The notes under the pieces: generated by a model
What the model saw: the letters and a program-made list of their open reading frames with translations, nothing else
Databases searched by the model: none
Told to the model about the DNA's origin: nothing
Source of the DNA: Lysobacter firmicutimachus
GTDB lineage: Bacteria > Pseudomonadota > Gammaproteobacteria > Xanthomonadales > Xanthomonadaceae
Assembly (NCBI RefSeq): GCF_037027445.1
Contig: NZ_JBANDL010000002.1
Coordinates: 3,162,001 to 3,226,000 of the forward strand
Reading direction: 5' to 3'
Length of the DNA stretch: 64,000 nt
Shown: positions 1 to 11,137 of the stretch, in pieces
How positions within the stretch are numbered: position 1 is the stretch's first letter
Layout: the number at the start of each line of letters is the position of its first letter
Made by a program: the position numbers and the translations under genes

Positions 1-33
1 GCCGACGGCGTGCGCATCCAGGCGCTGGCCTGA
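1..33 (+). CDS. C-terminal end of an upstream gene, probably 5-oxoprolinase subunit PxpA
   Basis: Frame 1 reads ten residues (ADGVRIQALA) and then TGA at 31-33, so a gene enters from the left edge. PxpA (LamB/YcsF family) proteins often end in a similar GVxxxAL tail. The following genes are the DUF969/DUF979 pair and pyroglutamyl peptidase, which commonly sit beside pxpABC. The identity is inferred mainly from neighbours because only ten codons are visible. Confidence 0.4.
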   Translation, partial: ADGVRIQALA

Positions 34-115
34 GCCGCATGCGCATCGGCCGACGCTCCCGATCCTCCCACTCCACACTCCCCGCCCCCGCTGCCGCCGC
101 CCGCGAGGTGATGCA

Positions 116-823
116 ATGAACTATTGGCCCCTGCTCGGCGTCGCCGCCGTGGTGCTGGGTTTCGTGCTGCGATTGAACCCGGCCCTGGTCGTGGTCGCCG
201 CCGGCTTCGTCACCGGACTCAGCGCCGGCCTGTCGCCGCTGGACGTGCTCGACGTGATCGGCAAGGGCTTCGCCGAGAAACGCTTCCTGCTGCTGTTCCT
301 GCTGACCCTACCGGTGATCGGCCTGCTCGAACGCCACGGCCTGAAAGAACATGCGCAACGCTGGATCGCACGTTTGCGCGGCGCGACCCTGGGCCGCCTG
401 TTGATCGCTTATCTGCTGATGCGCCAGCTCGCCTCGGCGGTCGGCCTGACCAGTCTCGGCGGCCATCCGCAGACCGTGCGTCCGCTGCTGGCGCCGATGG
501 CCGAAGGCGCCGCCGAAAGCCGCCACGGCGCGCTCGATGCGGACCAGCGCGAGCGGATCCGGGCCATGGCCGCCGGCACCGACAACGTCGGCCTGTTCTT
601 CGGCGAAGACATCTTCATCGCCTTCGGCGCGGTGCTGCTGATCCAGAGTTTCTTCGCCGAGCACGGGCTCCAGCTCGACCCGTTGCAGATCGCCTTGTGG
701 GGCATCCCGACCGCGATCTGCGCCTTTGCCATCCACGTCGTGCGCATCCTGCGCTTCGAACGCCGGCTGACGCGCCAACGCGCCGCCGCCGCGGACCTCG
801 AACCGGGAGCGCCGCCGGCATGA
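116..823 (+). CDS. DUF969 family membrane protein, putative 5-oxoproline transporter subunit
   Basis: This 235-residue inner-membrane protein has about five to six hydrophobic segments (around residues 4-36, 57-71, 90-106, 155-178 and 190-212) and a basic, Ala-rich cytoplasmic tail. The conserved stretches [15 protein letters not shown] and [16 protein letters not shown] are typical of DUF969. DUF969 and DUF979 proteins occur as adjacent pairs next to 5-oxoprolinase and pyroglutamyl peptidase genes and are thought to form a two-part 5-oxoproline permease. The stop overlaps the start of the DUF979 gene (ATGA at 820-823), which indicates coupled translation. A purine-rich GAGGTG precedes the ATG. 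The transport role is family- and context-based. Confidence 0.85.
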   Translation: MNYWPLLGVAAVVLGFVLRLNPALVVVAAGFVTGLSAGLSPLDVLDVIGKGFAEKRFLLLFLLTLPVIGLLERHGLKEHAQRWIARLRGATLGRLLIAYLLMRQLASAVGLTSLGGHPQTVRPLLAPMAEGAAESRHGALDADQRERIRAMAAGTDNVGLFFGEDIFIAFGAVLLIQSFFAEHGLQLDPLQIALWGIPTAICAFAIHVVRILRFERRLTRQRAAAADLEPGAPPA

Positions 824-1800
824 TTGCGCACAACGACGCCGGCGGCCTGCTCACCCTGGACTTCGTTTACTGGCTGATGGGCGCCTATTTCGCCGCGCTG
901 GCCCTGCGCGGCGCGCGCGACCGCGCCAACCCGCGGCGCTGGGGCACGGCGGCGTTCTGGGGCCTGATCGCCGTGCTGATGGTCGCCGCCGAGCACCTGC
1001 CGGTGCGCGCGGTCGGCGTCTGCGTGGTCGCACTGGCGGCCCTGGCCGGGTTCGGCGCGCTCGGCAAGGGCGCCTATGCCGAGACCGACGCCGACTACAA
1101 ACAGGCCGAGGCGCAGCGGCTGGGCAATCGCCTGTTCTGGCCGGCACTGCTGATCCCGACGGTGACCCTGGTCGGCGCGCTCGGCCTCAAGCACGTACGC
1201 ATCGGCCAAACGCCGTTGCTGGACCCCGCCAACCTGACCCTGATCGCGCTGGCGCTGGCCTGCGTGGCGGGCCTGATCGCCGCCTGCCGGCTGACCCGGC
1301 AGACGCCGTGGAGCGGGATCGAACAATCGCGCCGGCTGGTCGACGCGATCGGTTGGGCCGCGTTGCTGCCGTTGCTGCTGGCGACGTTGGGCAGCGTGTT
1401 CGAAGCCGGCGGCGTCGGCCAGGCGGTGGCCGGCGTCGTGCGCGCCGTGATCCCGGTCGACAACGCCTTCGCGGTCGTGGTCGCCTACGCCGTCGGCATG
1501 GCCTTGTTCACCGTGATCATGGGCAACGCCTTCGCCGCGTTTCCGGTCATGACCGCCGGTATCGCCTTGCCGTTGCTGGTCCAGCAGCACGGCGCCGACG
1601 CCGCATCGCTGGCCGCGATCGGCATGCTCTCGGGCTATTGCGGCACCTTGCTGACGCCGATGGCGGCCAACTACAACCTGGTGCCCGCGGCCCTGCTCGA
1701 ACTCAAGGACCCGTACGGGGTGATCCGCGCGCAGTGGCCGACCGGTCTGCTCCTGCTGGGCTGCAATGTCCTGCTGATGTATTGGATCGCTTTCCGGTGA
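820..1800 (+). CDS. DUF979 family membrane protein, putative 5-oxoproline transporter subunit
   Basis: The product is a 326-residue polytopic membrane protein starting MIAHNDAGG. Hydrophobic helices are spread along its length, and a conserved C-terminal part carries [15 protein letters not shown] and [15 protein letters not shown]. The start is fixed by the 4-nt ATGA overlap with the DUF969 gene. Together the two proteins are expected to form an inner-membrane permease feeding 5-oxoproline or related substrates to the 5-oxoprolinase and pyroglutamyl peptidase encoded beside them. Its stop in turn overlaps the GTG start of pcp (GTGA at 1797-1800), so the three genes are translated as a chain. 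No enzyme motif is visible. Confidence 0.85.
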   Translation: MIAHNDAGGLLTLDFVYWLMGAYFAALALRGARDRANPRRWGTAAFWGLIAVLMVAAEHLPVRAVGVCVVALAALAGFGALGKGAYAETDADYKQAEAQRLGNRLFWPALLIPTVTLVGALGLKHVRIGQTPLLDPANLTLIALALACVAGLIAACRLTRQTPWSGIEQSRRLVDAIGWAALLPLLLATLGSVFEAGGVGQAVAGVVRAVIPVDNAFAVVVAYAVGMALFTVIMGNAFAAFPVMTAGIALPLLVQQHGADAASLAAIGMLSGYCGTLLTPMAANYNLVPAALLELKDPYGVIRAQWPTGLLLLGCNVLLMYWIAFR

Positions 1801-2450
1801 CCGACCTGCCCTGCGTGCTGCTGACCGGCTTCGCGCCGTTCGGCGGCGAAACCGAGAACCCCAGCTGGGACGCGGTGCGCCGGCTCGACGGCGAAACGCT
1901 CGCCGGCCATCGCATCGTCGTCCGCTGCCTGCCGGTCGCGTTCGACGCTTCGCTCGATGCCTTGCGCACGGCGATCGAGCAGACAGCGCCGGCCCTGGTC
2001 TTGTGCGTCGGCCAGGCCGGCGGACACGCGCAGCTGGCGCTGGAACGCGTCGCGATCAACGTCGACGACGCGCGCATCCCCGACAATCTCGGCGCGCAGC
2101 CGATCGACCGGCCGGTGGTCGAGGGCGGCCCGGCGGCTTATTTCAGCGACCTGCCGATCAAGGCCATGCGCGCGGCCCTGCTCGCCGCCGAGATCCCGGC
2201 CGAGATTTCGCAGACCGCCGGCACCTATGTCTGCAATCACGTGTTCTACGGACTGATGCACGCGCTGCGCGAACACGCCGGCGTTCGAGGCGGCTTCATC
2301 CACATTCCGTATGCTCCCGCCCAGGCCGCGCGCCATCCCGGCGCGCCGAGCCTGGCGATCGAGACCGTCGCCGCGGGCCTGCGCGTGGCGCTGCGCACGG
2401 CCCTCGACACCCGCACCGACCGCCGCCTCGCCGGCGGCGCCGAGCACTAG
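1797..2450 (+). CDS. pcp: pyroglutamyl-peptidase I (pyrrolidone carboxyl peptidase)
   Basis: This cytoplasmic cysteine peptidase (C15 family, 217 residues, usual length about 215) removes N-terminal pyroglutamate from peptides. The family landmarks are in order: [10 protein letters not shown] near residue 8, the Glu region LALERVAIN (E83), the nucleophile in [12 protein letters not shown] (C146) and the catalytic His in GFIHIPY (H169). The Glu-Cys-His triad is complete. The start is a GTG overlapping the DUF979 stop. Pcp releases pyroglutamate, which the upstream 5-oxoprolinase would open to glutamate and the permease pair would import, so the cluster reads as a 5-oxoproline salvage operon. 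Confidence 0.95.
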   Translation: MTDLPCVLLTGFAPFGGETENPSWDAVRRLDGETLAGHRIVVRCLPVAFDASLDALRTAIEQTAPALVLCVGQAGGHAQLALERVAINVDDARIPDNLGAQPIDRPVVEGGPAAYFSDLPIKAMRAALLAAEIPAEISQTAGTYVCNHVFYGLMHALREHAGVRGGFIHIPYAPAQAARHPGAPSLAIETVAAGLRVALRTALDTRTDRRLAGGAEH

Positions 2451-2486
2451 GCCCGACGCCTTCCTCTTGCCCTGGAGACTTCCCCC

Positions 2487-2780
2487 ATGAACCGCCTGCT
2501 GCTCGCTTTCGTACTCGCCTTGTCCGCGCTCGCTCCGGCCCAGGCCGGCCTGTTCGACAAAAACCCCGACCAGGTCGCGCAAGAGGCGGTCAGCAAGAAC
2601 CTGCGCGCGGTGACCCTGTGGGTCGACGCCAGCTGGGGCTTCCGCAACCAGGGCGCCGCCAACGCGCTGAGCCGCGCCCACCAGGCCTTCACCACCCGCG
2701 GCTACGACGTGGTCAGCGTCGAACCGTACATCGAGAACGGCGACCTGCAAGGCTTTTTCGTCACTTATCAGAAGCCCTGA
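2487..2780 (+). CDS. small secreted protein of unknown function
   Basis: The 97-residue product begins with a clear signal peptide (MNRLLLAFVLALSALAPAQA, probable cleavage after AQA), leaving a mature domain of about 77 residues. That domain has no cysteines and contains LWVDASWGFRNQGAANALSRAH and a C-terminal VEPYIENGDLQGFFVTYQK. I do not recognise a family. It lies 36 bp after pcp with GGAGACTTCCCCC before the ATG, so it could be the last gene of the pcp transcript or have its own promoter. A periplasmic location is inferred from the signal peptide. Confidence 0.75.
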   Translation: MNRLLLAFVLALSALAPAQAGLFDKNPDQVAQEAVSKNLRAVTLWVDASWGFRNQGAANALSRAHQAFTTRGYDVVSVEPYIENGDLQGFFVTYQKP

Positions 2781-2848
2781 GCGCAGTGGGGCGCGAGCGG
2801 CAACTGGGGCCTTTCCCCGGCCGCACAGCACCTGCTGCTATTGCTGTT

Positions 2849-3033
2849 AAGAGCTTGGCGCAGCACCGAGCTCGCGAGAACCATTGCAGACCCGAAGGGC
2901 GGCGCACAGGACGTGCGCCGTTTTTCGATAAGACAGGGATGTCTTATCGAAAAATCCCGGCGCAAGCATCGAACTCGCAGGGGAGCTTCGCGCAAATGCG
3001 TTTTTCTTTGGTGACTTTCTTTTGGGGCGCCAA
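2849..3033 (+). repeat. composite intergenic element, copy 1 (type I), with GGA-loop hairpins
   Basis: This non-coding stretch begins AAGAGCTTGGCGC and is strongly similar to 27441-27636. It folds into a series of hairpins. GGCGCACAGGACGTGCGCC at 2901-2919 has a 7-bp stem and AGGAC loop. At 2921-2954 a perfect 15-bp stem (TTTTTCGATAAGACA) has loop GGGA. A weaker CGAACTC/GAGCTTCG stem shows GCAGGG. At 3012-3045 a GGTGACTTTCTTTTGG arm pairs with CCAAAAGAAAGTTACC across a GGCG loop. It lies between convergent genes, so it may also work as a bidirectional terminator. Small ORFs read through it have no coding features. Confidence 0.75.
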
Positions 3034-3960
3034 AAGAAAGTTACCCGCCCGCTTGCGGGCGGAAGCTTTGTTTTCACAGCCTTCGAACGACAGGCGCCGC
3101 GAGACCGAAACAGCGCGGTCGCGGCTTACGCCGCTCCTACAGGGCAGCCGAAGAAAGTTGCTCCGCCGCTGAAAGGCGGGAGCTTTGGTTTTCACAGCCT
3201 CCGAACGACAGACGCCGCGAGACCGAGACAGCGCGGTCGCGGCTTACGCCGCTCCTACAGGGCAGCCGAAGAAAGTTGCTCCGCCGCTGAAAGGCGGGAG
3301 CTTTGGTTTTCGCAGCCTTCGAACGACGGACGCCGCGAGACCGAAACAGCGTGGTCGCGGCTTACGCCGCTCCTACAGGGCAGCCGAAGAAAGTTGCTCC
3401 GCCGCTGAAAGGCGGGAGCTTTGGTTTTCACAGCCTCCGAACGACAGACGCCGCGAGACCGAGACAGCGCGGTCGCGGCTTACGCCGCTCCTACAGGGCA
3501 GCCGAAGAAAGTTGCTCCGCCGCTGAAAGGCGGGAGCTTTGGTTTTCGCAGCCTCCGAACGACCGACGCCGCGAGACCGAGACAGCGTGGTCGCGGCTTA
3601 CGCCGCTCCTACAGGGCAGCCGAAGAAAGTTGCTTCGCCGCTGAAAGGCGGGAGCTTTGGTTTTCACAGCCTCCGAACGACTGACGCCGCGAGACCGAGG
3701 CAGCGCGGTCGCGGCTTGCGCCGCTCCTACAGGGCAGCCGAAGAAAATTGGCCCCCGCTGAAGGGCGGAGCTTTGTTTTCGCAGCCTCCGAACGACCGAC
3801 GCCGCGAGACCGAGGCAGCGTGGTCGCGGCTTGCGCCGCTCCTACAGGGCAGCCGAAGAAAGTTACCCCCGCTGAAGGGCGGAGCTTTGTTTTCGCAGCC
3901 ACCGAACGACCGACGCCGCGAGACCGAGGCAGCGCGGTCGCGGCTTGCGCCGCTCCTACA
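3034..3960 (+). repeat. tandem array of about 118-bp modules ending in GTAG-type REP palindromes
   Basis: Eight modules follow each other, with AAGAAAGTT starts at about 3034, 3151, 3269, 3387, 3505, 3623, 3741 and 3856 (spacings 117, then 118 five times, then 115). Each holds AAGAAAGTT, a GC hairpin, an AGCTTTG tract, CGAACGAC..GCCGCGAGACCGA and a REP core that reads GTAGGAGCGGC-GTAA-GCCGCGACC on the minus strand. The first module is the natural end of the composite element beginning at 2849, so the array looks like tandem expansion of that end. The period is not a multiple of three, so ORFs of about 113 residues re-register every unit and are spurious. Confidence 0.9.
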
Positions 3961-3980
3961 GGAAGCGGCGGCGTCCCACG

Positions 3981-4016
3981 AACGAAAAACGCGCCGATGC
4001 CAGCGGCATCGGCGCG
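3981..4016 (-). terminator. rho-independent terminator of the RDD gene
   Basis: On the minus strand a 12-bp perfect stem (CGCGCCGATGCC with GGCATCGGCGCG, 3-nt loop, 3990-4016) is followed by TTTTTCGTT. It lies 28 bp past the RDD gene stop. Confidence 0.85.
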
Positions 4017-4043
4017 TCGGAAGGCCAGGCGGTGCGGGCTGGA

Positions 4044-4556
4044 TCAGCGCGCGACCACCACCTTGGTGCCGGCGATCTGGTCGTGCAGGCAGCGACGGTC
4101 GTCGCGGAAGATCATCAGCACGTCCACCAGCTGGACGATCGCGCCCAGGCAGGGAATCAGGCCCACGCCCTGCGAGAACAGATAGCGCTTGCCGAGCAGT
4201 TCGACCAGGCTCGGCTGCAACCCGTCCATGTCGACGATCTTGATCTTCATGACCTTCTTGCCCCAGGTCTGGCCGCTCTGGTTGAGCGGATAGGCCTGGA
4301 TCACGAAGAACAGGATCACGCCGATCAGGCCCCACAGGAACTGCAGGCCGAAAGTCTGCTGACCGTTCTGGGCGGCGGTCAGGGCCTGTTCGAAATAGCC
4401 GCCGACGAACATCAACGGCAGCAGCAGCACCAGCATGATCACGCCGTCGATGATCGCCGCGACCAGGCGGATGCCGCGTCCGGCCAGCTCCTCTTCGCCG
4501 TACGCCGGTTCGGTCAGCGACGACTGCGGGCTCTGGTAGGGGTTCTGAGGGTCCAT
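4044..4556 (-). CDS. RDD family membrane protein
   Basis: The 170-residue inner-membrane protein has an N-terminal polar segment (MDPQNPYQSPQ), then RGIRLVAAIIDGVI at the start of the first helix (about residues 30-55), a second helix at about 72-92, and a C-terminal helix ending in RRCLHDQIAGTKVV. The Arg and the two Asp that name the RDD family are present, as is QTWGKKVMKIKIV. The specific substrate or role is unknown; some family members are linked to ion exchange. The start at 4556 is chosen over an upstream in-frame ATG at 4640 because GCAAGGAGAG lies just before it. Confidence 0.85.
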   Translation of the reverse strand: MDPQNPYQSPQSSLTEPAYGEEELAGRGIRLVAAIIDGVIMLVLLLPLMFVGGYFEQALTAAQNGQQTFGLQFLWGLIGVILFFVIQAYPLNQSGQTWGKKVMKIKIVDMDGLQPSLVELLGKRYLFSQGVGLIPCLGAIVQLVDVLMIFRDDRRCLHDQIAGTKVVVAR

Positions 4557-4672
4557 TCTTCTCTCCTTGCAGGTAATGGGCGTTCGTCGGCCCCCTGCCG
4601 CGACGCCACGAAAATCCAGGCGGCGAAGATAGCAGGACAACGTGACTTAAGGCACATCGTGCCGCGCCGAAA

Positions 4673-4695
4673 GCCGCCGGTCCGCGACCGGCGGC
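4673..4695 (-). terminator. GC-rich hairpin, weak terminator candidate after dcd
   Basis: A perfect 10-bp stem (GCCGCCGGTC with GACCGGCGGC, loop CGC) lies in the 391-bp gap between dcd and the RDD gene. On the minus strand it is followed only by TTTC, so termination is uncertain. The rest of 4557-4947 shows no credible gene. Confidence 0.35.
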
Positions 4696-4845
4696 GCCGA
4701 TCGCGCAACGGACCGGGCGCGGCACGGCCGCACGCGATCGCGCCGGATCGACACGATCCGGACGCGCCGTCCGAGCACGCGGATGCGAGGCGCCACCCCA
4801 TCGTCGTCGCGACGGAGGCGCCGGAGCGCTCTGGGAGAATTGCGC

Positions 4846-4882
4846 TGAAGTCCCTGGCTCCCCGCATTCGCGGGGACGACGA
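4846..4882. repeat. dispersed palindromic repeat (CCCCGC..GCGGGG type)
   Basis: The stretch holds GAAGTCCCTGG followed by the hairpin TCCCCGCATTCGCGGGGA. This matches a palindrome-plus-CCAGGGACTTC arrangement that is common between genes of many beta- and gammaproteobacteria. It lies upstream of the RDD gene and downstream of dcd; no function is assigned. Confidence 0.5.
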
Positions 4883-4947
4883 TCCCGCAGGGACGCGCGG
4901 GCACTCGCCCGCCATCGCCCCTGCGACGGCCGCAGCCCGATCGCGGA

Positions 4948-5517
4948 TCAGGTGCGCGGCAGGGTTACGCCGGTCTGGCCCTGGTACTTGCCGCCGCGGT
5001 CCTTGTACGAGGTGTCGCAGACCTCGTCGGACTGGAAGAACAGCATCTGCGCCACGCCCTCGTTGGCGTAGATCCGCGCCGGCAGCGGCGTGGTGTTGCT
5101 GAATTCCAGGGTCACGTGGCCTTCCCACTCCGGTTCCAACGGGGTCACGTTGACGATGATGCCGCAGCGCGCGTAGGTGCTCTTGCCCAGGCACACCACC
5201 AGCACATCGCGCGGGATGCGGAAGTACTCCACCGTGCGCGCCAGGGCGAAGGAGTTCGGCGGGATGATGCAGACGTCGTTCTCGACGTCGACGAAGCTGC
5301 CCGGATCGAAGTGCTTGGGGTCGACGATGGTCGAGTTGATGTTGGTGAAGACCTTGAACTCGCGCGAGCAGCGCACGTCGTAGCCGTAGCTGGAGGTGCC
5401 GTAGCTGACGATGCGCTGGCCGTCGGATGCGTGCTTGACCTGGCCGGGCTCGAACGGCTCGATCATGCCGTGCTGCTCGGACATGCGGCGGATCCAACGG
5501 TCGGACTTGATGCTCAT
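4948..5517 (-). CDS. dcd: dCTP deaminase
   Basis: Dcd deaminates dCTP to dUTP, the first step towards dTMP in proteobacteria. The 189-residue protein has the usual length for the homotrimeric enzyme. The N-terminal region [13 protein letters not shown] (residues 38-50), the substrate region [10 protein letters not shown] (111-120) and the catalytic Glu in [11 protein letters not shown] (E138) are all visible. It lies 62 bp downstream of the apbC stop on the same strand, so the two may share a transcript. The start is the ATG giving [10 protein letters not shown], the canonical N-terminus for this family. Confidence 0.97.
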   Translation of the reverse strand: MSIKSDRWIRRMSEQHGMIEPFEPGQVKHASDGQRIVSYGTSSYGYDVRCSREFKVFTNINSTIVDPKHFDPGSFVDVENDVCIIPPNSFALARTVEYFRIPRDVLVVCLGKSTYARCGIIVNVTPLEPEWEGHVTLEFSNTTPLPARIYANEGVAQMLFFQSDEVCDTSYKDRGGKYQGQTGVTLPRT

Positions 5518-5579
5518 GCGGTGTTCCAGTGAGGGCAGCCTGGCTGCCGATTGTAGGGGTTAAAACGGCCGCGCCGCGC

Positions 5580-6647
5580 TCAGCCCAGCAGCGAGGCCGA
5601 GATCGAGGGCGTGGTGCGCGGGCGCCGCGCCAGCGCCACCGCCAGCCGCCGCGCCACGCCGCGGTAGGCGCGCGCCGCGGCCGAGTCGGGCTGGGCCGCG
5701 ACCAGCGGCACGCCGGCATCGCCCTGTTCGCGGATCGCCAGTTCCAGCGGCAGGCTGCCCAACAGCGGCACGCCGTACTGCGCCGCCATGCGCGCGCCGC
5801 CGCCTTCGCCGAACAGATGCTCGGTGTGGCCGCAGTTCGTGCACACATGCACGGCCATGTTCTCGATCAGGCCCAGCACCGGCACCTCGACCTTCTCGAA
5901 CATGCGCAGCGCCTTGCGCGCGTCCAGGGTCGCGACCTCCTGCGGTGTGGTCACGATCACCGCGCCGGCGACCGGGATCTTCTGCGACAGGGTCAACTGG
6001 ATGTCGCCGGTGCCGGGCGGCAGGTCGACGATCAGATAGTCCAGCTCGCCCCACTGGGTATCGTTGAGCAAGGTGGTCAGGGCCGAGGTCGCCATCGGGC
6101 CGCGCCAGATCATCGGCGTGTCCTGCTCGACCAGCGGACCGATCGACATCGCCTCCACGCCGTGCGCGCGCAGCGGCTCGATGTGCTTGCCGTCCGGGCT
6201 GTCGGGCTTGCCGTGCACGCCGAGCATGGTCGGCACGCTGGGGCCGTAGATGTCGGCATCGAGCACGCCGACCCGGGCGCCGTCGGCCGCCAGGGCCAGG
6301 GCCAGGTTGACCGCGGTGGTCGATTTGCCGACCCCGCCCTTGCCCGAACCCACCGCGATCAGGTTGCGCACGTTCGGCAGCGGCGCCAGCTTGGGCTGGA
6401 CCGCGTGGGCGACGATGCGCGAATTCAGTTCCAGGCTGGCCAGGCTCAGCGATTGCGCAGCCAGCAGCTCGCCGATCGAACGCTCCAGCCCGGCGCGCAG
6501 GCCGCCCAGGGGGAAGCCGGCGGAAATCGACACCGCGACCCGGCCGTCGGCCGCGCCGGCGCGGATGCGCGCCTCGCTGTCGCCCAGGCGCAGGTCGGTG
6601 TCGGGGATGAGAAGCGCCGCGATCGCGGCCTGCAAGGTCTCGCTCAT
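5580..6647 (-). CDS. apbC: Mrp/ApbC-type iron-sulfur cluster carrier ATPase
   Basis: This is a P-loop carrier that binds and transfers [4Fe-4S] clusters to apoproteins in the cytoplasm. The 355-residue product has an N-terminal MIP18/DUF59-like domain (about 1-80), a deviant Walker A GKGGVGKST (102-110), VDLPPGTGD (208-215) and a cluster-binding CTNC (C269, C272). The start at 6647 (MSETLQAAIA) is preferred over in-frame ATGs as far up as 6827, whose extra residues are Arg/Pro-rich and unlike the family. In several gammaproteobacteria this gene lies near metG and dcd, as here (metG at 14.8 kb). Confidence 0.95.
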   Translation of the reverse strand: MSETLQAAIAALLIPDTDLRLGDSEARIRAGAADGRVAVSISAGFPLGGLRAGLERSIGELLAAQSLSLASLELNSRIVAHAVQPKLAPLPNVRNLIAVGSGKGGVGKSTTAVNLALALAADGARVGVLDADIYGPSVPTMLGVHGKPDSPDGKHIEPLRAHGVEAMSIGPLVEQDTPMIWRGPMATSALTTLLNDTQWGELDYLIVDLPPGTGDIQLTLSQKIPVAGAVIVTTPQEVATLDARKALRMFEKVEVPVLGLIENMAVHVCTNCGHTEHLFGEGGGARMAAQYGVPLLGSLPLELAIREQGDAGVPLVAAQPDSAAARAYRGVARRLAVALARRPRTTPSISASLLG

Positions 6648-7100
6648 GCCGGCCGTCCAGCCGGGCGTGGGGTGTGCTTGTGCATGGGGGCTCTGTGATG
6701 GGACCGGCCGCTCGGCGGCCGCGCACATGGTAAGGCCTGCGCCCCGGCAGCGTCCCCTTCGCCGCCATCGCCACGGCCCGGCACCGCCTCTCGTCGTGCC
6801 CCCGACCGACGCCATCGGAAATTGCAAGCGACTGATCGAGTCGGCGAAACCGGCGTGACAGCTATCGCATTCATTTTGCTCGGACTTTGCCCCGAAACGG
6901 CACGCCCGCGCCCCCTATTCAGCTAGAGAAGCCAACACGATCAACCAGTTGAGCGTTGGTCTTCAGCAAAGCCAAGGGGCGCCGGGCGCAAAACGGCAAA
7001 TGTTTCGCGCGTGTTAATTTCAGGTTTGTCAAAGGATTGTTAATCGCCAGGACGGCCACCGGAAGTCGTACTTCGTTCTTCACGTTTTGGGGGAAACACA
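6648..7100. other. divergent promoter region between apbC and the first TonB-dependent receptor
   Basis: These 453 bp carry no credible gene. The part near 6840-7080 is AT-richer than its surroundings. It contains GTTAATTT at 7013-7020 and GTTAATCGC at 7039-7047, which also occur in the leader of the second receptor (11041-11060). A GGGGGAAACACA tract stands just before the ATG at 7101 as ribosome binding site. Confidence 0.5.
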
Positions 7101-10094
<2,994 letters not shown>

Positions 10095-10126
10095 TCGCCG
10101 CAAGGCCTTCGAACCGCGACAAGAAC

Positions 10127-10153
10127 AAGCCCGGCCTCGCGCCGGGCTTTTTC
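10127..10153 (+). terminator. rho-independent terminator of the first TonB-dependent receptor
   Basis: AAGCCCGG and CCGGGCTT form an 8-bp stem followed by TTTTTCTTT, 32 bp after the receptor stop. Confidence 0.85.
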
Positions 10154-10276
10154 TTTGCCCGCCCGCAACCCGCCGACCGGTACCGAGCGAACCGCGCTCC
10201 CCTCGCCGAAGGAACGCTGCGCCATCGGCGACCGCATCGGCCGCACCGCGCTGCCCAATCCGCATCGCTGGCCGAC

Positions 10277-10737
<461 letters not shown>

Positions 10738-11137
10738 GCCCAGGACAAAGCGCGGCGAGTGAAGGATGGCGGTCGCAGCTCGCGCCGCTCCTGCAGGGGC
10801 CTGCCCTCTCTACCCGCCCCACCGCCGGCCGGATCGCCGGTTACACCTGCAATCGAAAATAGGCATCCGTCGCGACGAAACCGGGGATTCGCCGACCGAA
10901 ACCGGGCCCAGGCCTAGGCCGCCGTTGCGTACCAGGACTCGCCGCGAGCGGCCAAAACCGCGACGAGTCCAGATAAATCAAGCACCTATCGTCATGAAAA
11001 ACGATCATCCACCGCAGAATTGCAATTCGATGGCAGATTGGTTAATCGCATGTTAATTTTGCCCGCGAAGGAACAGGGGATCGCCAAGGTCGGCACATAG
11101 CTCAGTCCATTTCGCTTCGCTTCGGGGGATTCACCAG
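10738..11137 (+). other. leader region of the second TonB-dependent receptor
   Basis: A second degenerate REP (GGTCGCAGCTCGCGCCGCTCCTGC, about 10769-10796) closes the repeat zone. From about 10960 the sequence turns AT-rich and contains GTTAATCGC (11041-11049) and GTTAATTTT (11052-11060), the motifs also found before the first receptor. CTTCGGGGGATTCACCAG precedes the ATG. Confidence 0.5.

Noticed and set aside
2768..3195. Minus-strand frames reading RVTFFWRPKRKSPKK-type peptides
   Set aside because: The same peptide arises from every copy of the TTTCTTTGG/AAAGAAAG stem (also near 27600). It follows the hairpin repeat, not a gene.
3022..3684. Open frames of 87-128 codons starting at 3022, 3185, 3303, 3421 and 3539
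   Set aside because: They are readings of the 118-bp tandem array. The unit is not a multiple of three, so near-identical proteins appear in shifted registers; they have no ribosome binding sites.
3034..3960. CRISPR-like array
   Set aside because: Units are about 118 bp with no distinct spacers; each contains a REP and hairpins, and no cas gene is present.
5529..6698. Plus-strand frame of 389 codons over apbC
   Set aside because: Gln/Arg/His-rich antisense of a clear Mrp ATPase.
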